In this document: piece by piece, positions 1 through 10,036 of the stretch
Position numbering within the stretch: the stretch's first letter is position 1
Layout of the letters: every line of letters starts with the position of its first letter
Assembly: GCF_000210295.1 (NCBI RefSeq)
Contig: NC_026738.1
Location: forward strand, 434,001 to 498,000
Source of the DNA: Trypanosoma brucei gambiense DAL972
Lineage: Eukaryota > Euglenozoa > Kinetoplastea > Trypanosomatida > Trypanosomatidae
Direction of reading: 5' to 3'
DNA length: 64,000 nt
Translations under genes and position numbers: made by a program
Notes under the pieces: generated by a model
Database searches by the model: none
The model's input: only the letters and a program-made list of their open reading frames with translations
Told to the model about the DNA's origin: nothing

Positions 1-264
1 GATGTCCGACCCAAATGTGGGTGACTGTCCGAGTGCCGGGGGCGGCAACAAGCGTGGGCCATCCTTTTGACAACTTTGGGGACCTGAACTGGTGCTGTCA
101 CAGCCACCATTGGCGTTACTTGGATACCACGGTTGCGCCATCGGTGTTAAAGTGGTTTTTGCCACCGGCCGACTCCTCTTCTGCAGTGTCGGCGGCCGAA
201 ACACAGATGGCTTCCACACTTCATTTGTTACAAGGGAGTACAGCCCTGGCGCGGAGCAGTTCAT
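1..264 (-). CDS. N-terminal fragment of an unidentified protein, cut by the left edge
   Basis: The minus strand is open for 88 codons from the ATG at 264-262 to base 1 with no stop; the other minus frame I checked through this stretch closes early. The fragment begins MNCSAPGLYSLVTNEVWKPS and continues rich in Pro, Ser, Thr and Gln, with no domain I recognise. Upstream on the minus strand is a good trans-splicing signal: a purine run on the top strand at about 600-655 (pyrimidine on the coding strand), followed by the first AG at 583-582, giving a 5' UTR of about 320 nt. Direction and spacing agree with the neighbouring minus-strand genes. The rest of the gene lies outside the window, so function cannot be judged. 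Confidence 0.6.
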   Translation of the reverse strand, partial: MNCSAPGLYSLVTNEVWKPSVFRPPTLQKRSRPVAKTTLTPMAQPWYPSNANGGCDSTSSGPQSCQKDGPRLLPPPALGQSPTFGSDI

Positions 265-1164
265 GTTTTACCGACCACTTCTCTTACTTTATTATTATTA
301 TTTTTTTTACAGACTCACGCCCACACGAGCACTCTTAGGGATTCTCGAATAACCTATCACTCACTTTCTCTATATTTTCTTGACTTTCGTTTCCCAAGCC
401 AGTGTCGATAGGCTTTCCCCTTAGTTCACACCCCTTTTGCTTCGGTTTTTTTCCTGTTCCTTTCCTTCCCACGAGACGACCTACCTCAGTTGCTGTGTTG
501 TTTTCTTATATCTTTTTTTTAAAAAAATTTAGTGTTCTTTATATTATTTGCGTTATGCGTTACGATTAGTTGCGGCGACGGCTATTTGCGAATCGGTGAA
601 GTACGGAAGGGGCGGAAGAAATAGAGTAAGAAAGGGAAGGAGGGAGAAACAAATTAAGAGCATGTGTCGATAAGACTCCGTTTAGCGACTTGGATGAACA
701 GTGGCAATGGTATATCGACTCCTGGAATGGGAAAACAGGGCAATAAAGCGATAGTTAACACCTAGAGAGGAGAGACAAGCACACTATGAGTAATCGCAAC
801 AATACATCCGGGATGTCCAAACACAAAAACATGGATAGTCGAAAAGGCAGACCGACAACGGCAACGCGCTGATATATATATATAGTTGCCCCGCGTAGAC
901 AGAAATTATTGACTCCCTCCCCCCCAAAAAAGGGAGTGACTTTGAAAGTAACAAGCACCAACCAGAACGATGAGTATGGAAGACTATGGTATGACTTCGT
1001 GTGGCCAGAGACATGGGAGGTTACCAGACCTCGTGGTGGGAAACCTGAAACAATTTCCTTTCTTTATGTGCAACTCTAAGATATTCGTCAGCGCCTTTAC
1101 GGTGTTATCTTCTTAGACCTCCTTCTCTATACCAATGCCGTCGACTTCCACCCCCGCAGAATTA
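265..1164. other. intergenic spacer
   Basis: No gene is supported here. The spacer holds the 5' flank of the left-edge gene and the 3' flank of the gene ending at 1165. A T8A7 tract lies at 513-527 and a short TA run near 872-882. Confidence 0.6.
582..655 (-). promoter_or_regulatory. candidate polypyrimidine tract and trans-splice acceptor
   Basis: The top strand is nearly pure purine from about 600 to 655, which is a polypyrimidine tract on the minus strand. The first AG after it is at 583-582. It would serve the fragment starting at 264. Confidence 0.45.
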
Positions 1165-2703
1165 CTACGCACTGGTTGGCGACTGCGGAAGCAGGGCTTC
1201 TACACGGCTTGCTGCAAGTCTCAACTTTTCTTGTAAGTAACTTAAGCCTTCGTCCTGGTTCTGCAGCGGGCGTTTCTCACCCTTCGCCTGCGCTTTTTTG
1301 TTTTCACACTGAGCCTCTTCAAGCAACTGACGAATTATGTCATCACCCAGTGGGGGTGGGACTTCCTTCGACCACTCTGGCCTCGGAATACCAACAAGAT
1401 GCTCCACACCCGCTGTGGGGCATAATGCCTCAAGCCTCTGCAGCCGCTGAAGAGCAGCGAGTTCAGTATTAATTGATTTTAGGCGGACCTGCAGCACTCG
1501 TTGGTCACGCGCCTCCCGCATGTAGGAGTTTCCAATTGCCTTCACGGATACCGTCGATGTTGTATCCCCTGTACTTGGGCGGCCAAACGGTATATCATCC
1601 TCAGTGTCATCACCGTCGAATTCGGCGCTTCCCTTCTGGTAGTTCAAAGGGCCGCGGACCTCACGAAACCATCTAAGCCGCTCCTCCAGGGCTTCAGCCC
1701 GCTCCGTGTCCATGTCATACGGTGACGGCTCATTTGTAAAGTCCGTTTTGAGCAACTCCATTACCCGACGGTCCTCTTCTGCCGTAAGACCAATTCCACG
1801 GACAAACGGTTTAGCAGCTTTTTTTAGCCTAACAATACGGCCACCCCGGGACCTCGAGGACGCCGACTTCTCCGTTGCGCTCGCCGCCCTAACACTCTCG
1901 ACGGGAGTCCGACTTTGAATTGCCGCACTCTCCTCTCCTCCTTCTTCCTCCTCTTCCTCTTCCTCGACATCTTCATCACCCCCTTCGTCTTCCGCGTTTA
2001 CTGGAACAAGCAACTTACCGTCCTTATCCGTGTATATACGGTACTCTACACCATCGTCGTCCATTACATTCACAAATGGATCTGCGTCACCTCCAACCTT
2101 CTCTGCTTCGGTCTTAACCTCCGCATTCTCTTCGCAACCCGCAGCTTTTCCACTAGGCATGTTCCGTCCCTGTCCTTGTCCGTGCAGGTGCTTGACGAAG
2201 GTGGCAGAGTTCGCCTCCAGAAAGTGCAGCAACCGACTGTCACGGAGGCGTTCAAGGTCCTCTTTGGTAAGTGTGATATGCTGACCACCATTGACAAGCG
2301 TGACGCTCTTCTGAAGAAGTTGCTCGGCTCTCGCTAGCGAAGACAACGAAAGCGACGGGGCCACTGACACGGTGGTAGCAGTGGTGGTGTTCATGACAGT
2401 CACAAAATCATCCCCGCTGCTACTGTCACAGGCGGTGAAATCTAACGTTTCAGTACCATCACCTTCCATTTGTGTGAGAAGTAGGCGGTTGGTGAGGGCC
2501 TGCATAAACACACGGGAGGTCGTCGATCCCCGCTGCAACTCGATGGCATCGTCATCCTGATCAGATATCGGGCTTTCGACATCCCTAATATCAAAAACAT
2601 CTCCGCTACTATTGATGGGGCTTTGAATACCGCTGTCACTGCTCCCGCCCCCTCCATAATTGTCACTCGAAGAGCGAGATGTGACGCAGCCGGCGTCTGA
2701 CAT
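1165..2703 (-). CDS. hypothetical acidic protein, 512 aa
   Basis: I do not recognise this family. I start it at the ATG at 2703 (MSDAGCVTSR). The frame is open for 28 more codons, but that extension is Cys/Tyr/Ile-rich sequence translated from a low-complexity spacer. Residues about 1-60 are Ser/Gly-rich, 150-175 form a charged helix (LTKEDLERLRDSRLLHFL), and about 239-258 are almost all Glu, Asp and Gly. A basic stretch follows near 285-300 (SRSRGGRIVRLKKAAK). The C-terminal third is helical with heptad-like leucines (SINTELAALQRLQRLEAL; YLQEKLRLAASRVEALL). There is no signal peptide or membrane segment. It looks like a structural or adaptor protein, which is only an inference from composition. 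Confidence 0.8.
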   Translation of the reverse strand: MSDAGCVTSRSSSDNYGGGGSSDSGIQSPINSSGDVFDIRDVESPISDQDDDAIELQRGSTTSRVFMQALTNRLLLTQMEGDGTETLDFTACDSSSGDDFVTVMNTTTATTVSVAPSLSLSSLARAEQLLQKSVTLVNGGQHITLTKEDLERLRDSRLLHFLEANSATFVKHLHGQGQGRNMPSGKAAGCEENAEVKTEAEKVGGDADPFVNVMDDDGVEYRIYTDKDGKLLVPVNAEDEGGDEDVEEEEEEEEGGEESAAIQSRTPVESVRAASATEKSASSRSRGGRIVRLKKAAKPFVRGIGLTAEEDRRVMELLKTDFTNEPSPYDMDTERAEALEERLRWFREVRGPLNYQKGSAEFDGDDTEDDIPFGRPSTGDTTSTVSVKAIGNSYMREARDQRVLQVRLKSINTELAALQRLQRLEALCPTAGVEHLVGIPRPEWSKEVPPPLGDDIIRQLLEEAQCENKKAQAKGEKRPLQNQDEGLSYLQEKLRLAASRVEALLPQSPTSA

Positions 2704-3682
2704 AATGCCTTTATGTGATACGGTGGCAGAACAACAAACAGACAAACACACATGCACATACATATATATAAAAAAGATGATTTCCATATGCTTTCGATAA
2801 CCTGAAGCTGTGGGCAGTGAAGCACATGTGCCCCCACCAACATCCGGTAGGCAATGAAAATATCCATCAATGGATGGACCAGTACACTTTCAACAGCAAA
2901 CGAATGTTAATTCGGAGAGTGAAACTCACACAGGAAACATAAATGAGCCAATAAATGGCATTACATGAGCACAGGTGCACACACCAAAGCATACAGCACC
3001 AACTGGAAAAAAAAGGATAGAAAAAGATGGACGCTAAGTTTTCTATTACGTCCCATGTACAGCATGAGGGCTTTTCGTTCCTCACACACGCGCACAGATG
3101 CCGCGCTTTCCCAGACAGACAGTCCTCTCCAGCCCATGCTTATGACTGATAGCGGTTACAGCGTACATTTAGTTAGGTGGGGAAATGCGTAAGGAAAGAT
3201 CATTTGCATGAAACCCGGGTCAGCGATTTAAAAAAAAAGAAAAAAAAATAAGGTACACGAAAAGGGTTACGCTGCTGGTACGTTACCAGTGACTGCGTTG
3301 ACACTCAGACACACACGTGTAGAAGCCCCCGATTTGAATCCTGATCCCCATTTTTATGAATTGTTTACTCGCAGAACACAAAAAAAAAATGTGTAAGGCA
3401 TTTGGTGACCTCGCGTACATGCCTCCAATCCATGAAGAGATCAAAATTACATGGACACACTGCTACCTACATCAGACAAGACTTTCAAGAAGGTGGAAAA
3501 CACCCAAGGTAAGGTTCAGCACAAAGGTTAAAGGATAACCAATTTACACAGAAGAATATGCAATATAGATAGAAACGGTGAGAACGTGGGGTAGAAAAAA
3601 AATATAAAAGACTGTGCCGGCGGCAAGAATATCACTGCACTCATTTGTTTGCTTTCATCAAAGCAAATCCATCTCGACTGCA
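2704..3682. other. intergenic spacer
   Basis: No gene is supported. Purine-rich runs on the top strand near 3003-3035 and 3230-3255 are pyrimidine on the transcribed strand and could direct splicing of the gene starting at 2703. Confidence 0.6.
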
Positions 3683-4618
3683 TCAGCTCGTTCCACTGTA
3701 TGTCGGTGATTCCCTCGTATACCAATCAGGGAAGCCTGTCTGATCTTCTGCCTTCTCCCGCAGCTGCCGTACACTGTCGTTAGCGGTTTCCTTCACCTCC
3801 ACTTGATACCTCGTCCCTACAGCACTTTGCTCTCCATCCTCCGAGAGCATACTCGCTAATGCATCCGCTGACAGCGACTCTTCTGTGCTTGAGCCCACAG
3901 CTTCCGAAGTCGCAGGGCTGGACGCCTCCTTATTGACGTGTGGTTGTGTACGAGACACAATCGCTGTGAGCTTAGCACCAGACTGCGTGGTTTCTCCCTG
4001 TTCCTTTGCAAGGAGCGAGACCTGATGCGGTGTGAGCTGCTCCTTGTGCAACTTAGCCAACACGCCCAGAACAACTGTGGCCTCGCGCATTGTAATAAAA
4101 CGGCCCGTTAGCTTTGCTTCCTCTGCTTGTATAGCTGCCACACGTTTCTTCACCGCCAACCCACTGTAAAACCCCTGTAATACCTTTCTTATAGCTTCGC
4201 CGTGGTCAACACCCCTACGTTTAAGTTCATAGTATTCCTTCTCCATTGTGTCCAAAGGTTTTCGCACCCAGAATATGTTGTAATACCGCATGCCCTCCGA
4301 CGCGACAAGGCGGCTCTTCCGAGCCAATTCGTCTCGAAGGGCCACACGCTCTGGGCTAAGTGTGCTTGTGTCGTCTTGTGTCGGTTCACTTGCATTGTGG
4401 GGGTTAAGGGTTTTTTCCTGCTGAAAGTTGTGGTTAATGGGTGGGAACATGCGGAAATGGTTGTACCATTCGGGTGGAATGTAAAAACCAGTGCCAACGA
4501 GGCGCCCCATGCGCTTCATATGTTCCCATGGCTCGTACTTTTCATTCCATGTGTCGAAACGGGGGGCAACACCCATGTTTTTTGGCATCTTGTACCGCCG
4601 CACTACACATTGTCGCAT
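3683..4618 (-). CDS. mS23: probable mitochondrial small-subunit ribosomal protein mS23
   Basis: A 311-residue protein. Two blocks follow the mS23 (MRPS23/Rsm25) pattern. Residues about 34-61 have the 'GxL ... PxWYxxFxxFPP' arrangement (RLVGTGFYIPPEWYNHFRMF, then PP). Residues about 90-160 have the 'R..L.RKSR...SEG' and 'MEKEYYELKRRGVDHGEA' blocks, matching the family's helix with an 'EKYTELQKLG'-like core. The N-terminus is basic and lacks acidic residues (MRQCVVRRYKMPKNMG), as in a mitochondrial leader; Met11 is an alternative start. The C-terminal 100 residues are a low-complexity Ser/Thr/Glu extension, a common kind of kinetoplastid mitoribosomal add-on. It would act in the 9S-rRNA subunit of the mitochondrial ribosome. 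Identity rests on motif comparison from memory. Confidence 0.62.
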   Translation of the reverse strand: MRQCVVRRYKMPKNMGVAPRFDTWNEKYEPWEHMKRMGRLVGTGFYIPPEWYNHFRMFPPINHNFQQEKTLNPHNASEPTQDDTSTLSPERVALRDELARKSRLVASEGMRYYNIFWVRKPLDTMEKEYYELKRRGVDHGEAIRKVLQGFYSGLAVKKRVAAIQAEEAKLTGRFITMREATVVLGVLAKLHKEQLTPHQVSLLAKEQGETTQSGAKLTAIVSRTQPHVNKEASSPATSEAVGSSTEESLSADALASMLSEDGEQSAVGTRYQVEVKETANDSVRQLREKAEDQTGFPDWYTRESPTYSGTS

Positions 4619-6156
<1,538 letters not shown>

Positions 6157-7584
6157 CTAGAGGATGAATTTCTTGATGTCCACCTTCTTCATCATGCTCT
6201 CGACAGAGTTCCTTACGTAAGCCGCATCAATAACAAACGTTTCCCCTTTTCTGTCAGGGCCATCGAAACTGACTTCCTCCACAACCTTCTCTGTGATGGT
6301 GATAAGACGGCGTGCGCCTATATTCTGCACGGTGGAGTTGATGTGTGCAGCGATAGACGCGATTTCCCATAGCGCATCGTCGGTAAAGACAAGATCAACA
6401 CCTTCCGTTTTCATCATCATGACGTGCTGCTTAATGAGATTGTACCTTGGCTCCGTTATAATGCGATGAAAATCTTCCTTGGTGAGGGGCTTCAACTCTA
6501 CACGAATAGGAAGTCGACCCTGCAGCTCCGCCAACATGTCAGACGGTTTCACGCTGTGGAAGGCGCCGCTACAAATGAAGAGAATCTTGTCCGTCTTGAT
6601 CTGCACGTTTCCCTTCGTAGAAACAGTTGTTCCCTCCACTAACGGCAACAGGTCCTGCTGAACACCCTCTGCAGAGGCCTGGTGTCCCTTGTAGCCACCG
6701 GAAGCTGTTACGATTTTGTCGATCTCATCAATAACCACAATGCCATCCTCCTCACAGGCACGCAGCGCCTCAGCAGAAACATCCTCCGTGTCCACAATCT
6801 TGTCGAGCTCCTCTTGCAGTACAGCAGGAATGGCGTCCTTTATCTTCATCACCTTCTTCACCGTCTGCGGACGCTGGCCACCGATCGACGAAGGAATTTC
6901 AAGTGAGATAAACACACCTTCATTCGTTCCTGAATTTTTCGGTTTTTCCTTCTTTTCCTGAAGCTCAACTATGACCTCAATATCGTCGAGGGCACCACTC
7001 CGGAGGTGCTCGCGGAAGCCATCGGAAACGCCGGCTAGGGCCTTCAGAATGCGATTCTCCGCCTTCTGTCGTGCCGTTTCTTCGTGCCGTCTCATGATAT
7101 TTTGTTTTGTTTGCGTGAGCGAGGCCTTGTAGAGGTCTTCGATGATGCTCTCCACATCTCGGCCGTGAAATCCCACTTCGGTGAACTTTGTCGCCTCCAC
7201 CTTAATAAACGGAGCGTCCACCAACTTGGCCAGACGTCGCGCAATCTCTGTTTTCCCAACACCCGTAGGACCTATCATTAATATATTTTTGGGAGAAATT
7301 TCTTCACGGATCGCCGCGTCCACCTGGTGGCGACGCCAGCGGTTACGCAGCGCCACCGCCACCGCTTTCTTCGCCTCCGTCTGTCCAATAATATAATTGT
7401 CCAGCTCCTGCATCAGTTCACGCGGTTTCATGTTACGGACAAGCGTTTTTCCAGAAGAGGAGTTCGGTGGGATTGCGGGAGACGCTTCAACGGCCGCCGC
7501 TCCCCCACTGAAGCGGACGTTGGGCCCTAAGCTTCTACCAAGCTTCAGTGCCGATGGTAATGAAGAAGTTACTCGCCGCATCAT
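6157..7584 (-). CDS. HslU: HslU, ATPase subunit of the mitochondrial HslVU protease
   Basis: A 475-residue AAA+ unfoldase that would feed substrates to the HslV peptidase in the mitochondrion. The leader MMRRVTSSLPSALKLGRS is Arg-rich and lacks acidic residues, as in a matrix-targeting peptide. The HslU start block (MKPRELMQELDNYIIGQ) is at about 52-68, Walker A GPTGVGKT at 105-112, the intermediate domain at about 150-245, Walker B VVIDEIDKI at 283-291, the Arg-finger region ELQGRLPIRVEL at 353-364, and sensor 2 GARRL at 423-427. The protein ends IKKFIL, close to the bacterial tail (RFIL) that docks into HslV, so it should pair with a peptidase. The pore loop reads GFHG where bacterial HslU has GYVG. 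T. brucei is known to have two HslU proteins, and HslVU there limits mitochondrial DNA copy number; I believe this is HslU1. Confidence 0.93.
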   Translation of the reverse strand: MMRRVTSSLPSALKLGRSLGPNVRFSGGAAAVEASPAIPPNSSSGKTLVRNMKPRELMQELDNYIIGQTEAKKAVAVALRNRWRRHQVDAAIREEISPKNILMIGPTGVGKTEIARRLAKLVDAPFIKVEATKFTEVGFHGRDVESIIEDLYKASLTQTKQNIMRRHEETARQKAENRILKALAGVSDGFREHLRSGALDDIEVIVELQEKKEKPKNSGTNEGVFISLEIPSSIGGQRPQTVKKVMKIKDAIPAVLQEELDKIVDTEDVSAEALRACEEDGIVVIDEIDKIVTASGGYKGHQASAEGVQQDLLPLVEGTTVSTKGNVQIKTDKILFICSGAFHSVKPSDMLAELQGRLPIRVELKPLTKEDFHRIITEPRYNLIKQHVMMMKTEGVDLVFTDDALWEIASIAAHINSTVQNIGARRLITITEKVVEEVSFDGPDRKGETFVIDAAYVRNSVESMMKKVDIKKFIL

Positions 7585-8131
7585 TTATATTACAGGAGAG
7601 CTGTCGGTGCTGCCCGTTTTTACTTATACCTCGCCTTCCCCCCTTTGTTGCTCAGTTATCTTTACGCTGTCTTTATGTTCAGTTGCGCGAGGAGATTAAA
7701 AAAAACCAAGCTGTCGAAAAAGGAGCCAACCAAACGGCACTAAGTAGCGAGTCCACTTGGATGAATACTTACAACCTATATTGTTTACTCCCGCAGCGCT
7801 TCGAAACAAACAACTACGAGGCAACAGTGGGGGTAAAAAAAAAAACAAGCGGGAAAGATAAAGAAACTGAAAAATACAGGGAAAGAAGAGCTTTGTTCGT
7901 CTAAGCAGAAGGCAAGGTAACGAGAGTACGAAGTAAGACAGAACAATTATAGAAAGTGAAGCTGTCTCCAGAACAAGGTAAAGATGGTTGTGATCATCGA
8001 ACGCTACGTCACGTCACATGGCTATTTAGTAGTGAGATCAGAACATCGAGGAGGAAGGTGAGATAAGGTAAAGAATATGCAACCGCTCACGAGGTAGCAT
8101 ATCAAATCATGTATGTATTGTGATGGACTCA
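7585..8131. other. intergenic spacer
   Basis: Apart from the polypyrimidine signal upstream of HslU, I see no gene or notable repeat. It carries the 3' flank of the FMO-like gene. Confidence 0.6.
7814..7885 (-). promoter_or_regulatory. candidate polypyrimidine tract and splice acceptor for HslU
   Basis: The top strand is purine-rich at about 7832-7885, so the coding strand is pyrimidine-rich. The first AG beyond it on the minus strand is at 7815-7814, which leaves a 5' UTR of about 230 nt before the ATG at 7584. Confidence 0.4.
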
Positions 8132-9748
8132 CTAAACGGTATTGCTGAAAAGGATGTGCTGCTGCTTGCGCTTCAAGGGTGCCAGTGAGCGCGCTTTGTG
8201 CACGAGTCGGAGCAGACCAGTCAGAAGGATCCATTTCTGCCGCTCCATTATGGCCGAGGTGTATGTATCACGTGCGCCGACCTGCAGCTCCTCCTGCAGC
8301 ACATTGAAGTAAAGCGCTGAGTACAAACCAAGACCGTACGGGGCGTATAGATTAGCAAGGAGAGGGTAGCGCCGCATTAACTCTTCTTGTCGTGCAAGTA
8401 GACCCGCCGCATCGTTCGGGAGATTTAACCGATGGGTGAAGGCATAAGCAACAAATTTGGATTGTGCCTCAAACAGAAGGAAGGGTGGAAGCAGTTCCTT
8501 TTGCATACCCACAAATCCAATGGACGGATTAGGGGCGAAGAGAGTACCAAGATAGAGACTGCGGTGGTCCACCGCCTTCGTAGCATTTGCAGACGTATCA
8601 TCGGCACATTTGTTACCTTTCTGCGGCAAGAAGCAAGTTGGTTTCTCTAGCACTTCTCTTATATCTTCGTGTAGAAAAGGATACCGCCGATGATAGCCGG
8701 TGGCGCATATTACGGCATCGACGTTATCCATAAAGACACTCTGTGGCAAATCACTATAGCCTAACGCTTTTCCTGCCATCGAACAAGCTCGCATCTCCTT
8801 CAACACTTCCACCTTTCCTAGACACTCGTTAGAAAATAGAATACCTTTTCCCTCGCATCCGATGGGTTGACCAAGGTTGGATAGACGACCCAATATGGCA
8901 CCGTTCCGAAAGCGCAGCCAATTCGAGACAACCTTATTGCCCCTGGCAACGTCTTTCCGCCATCCCGGTGTGCGAGAGAGAAGTTGAACAGCAGCGCTAA
9001 CTATATCACGCATGTTGGTCCCGTATGAACCTTTTATCAGCCCACTCTCGTCGCAGGAGTCGGAAAAATGTCCCTCATCCGGGAATGAGCATCCACTATG
9101 ATACACATCAGCCCCACAACGCTTTAGGTCCCAGCAGTAATCCCACGCAGTGACGTCATCTCCAACCACTACAACGCGCTTGTTTTTGAATTGCCGGAAA
9201 TCCTTTACGTGGAAGGCGTGGTGAAGCTCCCCTCCACTCTCCACGTATGGGACCAAAAGCTCCTTCAATCCTTCCGGATACCGCGGCTCGTGCGCTTGTC
9301 CTGTACAGACACATACCTTATCAAATGCCCACTCAAACACATCGCCGTTGACAACGTTAACTGTAATGATGTGCCACACTGCGCTTGTGGCATCGTACCG
9401 AACCGACTGCACCTTCGTGTTGAAACGCACAAGTCCCCCAACACCTTTTGATGCAGCGTACCGATCCAAGTACCGCCGAACAGAGGAATGGTGAGGAAAC
9501 TGCGGTACGGTGTAGTCAAAGCGCATGTCGCTGAACGCTAGCAAATCTTTCGGCAGGACACAACGCAGTGTGGGGTGCAATGGCGAAATGAGGCCACGCG
9601 TAGAGAAGGAGCTGCGCGTATCACTATTCCAAACCCCGCCAGGATCTGGGGCAAGCTCAAAGCAGGTCACCAACAATCCACTACGCCGCAATGCCATACT
9701 TGCCGCCATACCGGCGGCACCACACCCAATCACAGCACAGGACTGCAT
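8132..9748 (-). CDS. FAD-dependent monooxygenase-like protein (FMO family)
   Basis: A 538-residue flavoprotein. The start is the ATG at 9748 (MQSCAVIGCGAAGMAAS), because the N-terminus must begin at the first Rossmann strand; the 88 extra open codons upstream lack domain sequence. The FAD loop GCGAAG is at 8-13, followed by the acidic strand end (CFE) and PGGVW, typical of FMO and Baeyer-Villiger enzymes. An FMO-like linker (HHAFHVKDF) precedes the second Rossmann site near 190-201, where the usual GxGxSA reads GDDVTA. The VICATGYHRRYPFL block at 346-359 matches the family's late ATGY motif. The C-terminus is basic. The substrate cannot be predicted. The altered NADPH loop leaves open whether it is an active monooxygenase. 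There is no clear targeting peptide. Confidence 0.8.
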   Translation of the reverse strand: MQSCAVIGCGAAGMAASMALRRSGLLVTCFELAPDPGGVWNSDTRSSFSTRGLISPLHPTLRCVLPKDLLAFSDMRFDYTVPQFPHHSSVRRYLDRYAASKGVGGLVRFNTKVQSVRYDATSAVWHIITVNVVNGDVFEWAFDKVCVCTGQAHEPRYPEGLKELLVPYVESGGELHHAFHVKDFRQFKNKRVVVVGDDVTAWDYCWDLKRCGADVYHSGCSFPDEGHFSDSCDESGLIKGSYGTNMRDIVSAAVQLLSRTPGWRKDVARGNKVVSNWLRFRNGAILGRLSNLGQPIGCEGKGILFSNECLGKVEVLKEMRACSMAGKALGYSDLPQSVFMDNVDAVICATGYHRRYPFLHEDIREVLEKPTCFLPQKGNKCADDTSANATKAVDHRSLYLGTLFAPNPSIGFVGMQKELLPPFLLFEAQSKFVAYAFTHRLNLPNDAAGLLARQEELMRRYPLLANLYAPYGLGLYSALYFNVLQEELQVGARDTYTSAIMERQKWILLTGLLRLVHKARSLAPLKRKQQHILFSNTV

Positions 9749-10036
9749 TATTACTGTTACTATTTTTTTTTTTCTACGGTGCCTGCTTATCCGCCTAACC
9801 CGGCACCGCCACAGCGAAATTGGAAAAAAAATGTCTTCCTCTTTCGTGAAGCGTGTTAAAACCTGAAGTGGAAAGACGGAGAGAAGGCAAGGGGGAAACA
9901 AGGGGGAGAAGAAAGGTGACGCCGTGGATTTACGTAGCCTCAAAGAGCAGTCACAGTATGTTTCAACAACTACTGGGAACGGCACGCCGGTGCATGTGGG
10001 TATCAAAAGCATCGCAATTTTTATTTCTTCCTGTTA

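Noticed and set aside
15..352. Two plus-strand ORFs at the left edge
   Set aside because: They overlap the minus-strand gene start at 264, which has a proper splice signal and the direction of its neighbours.
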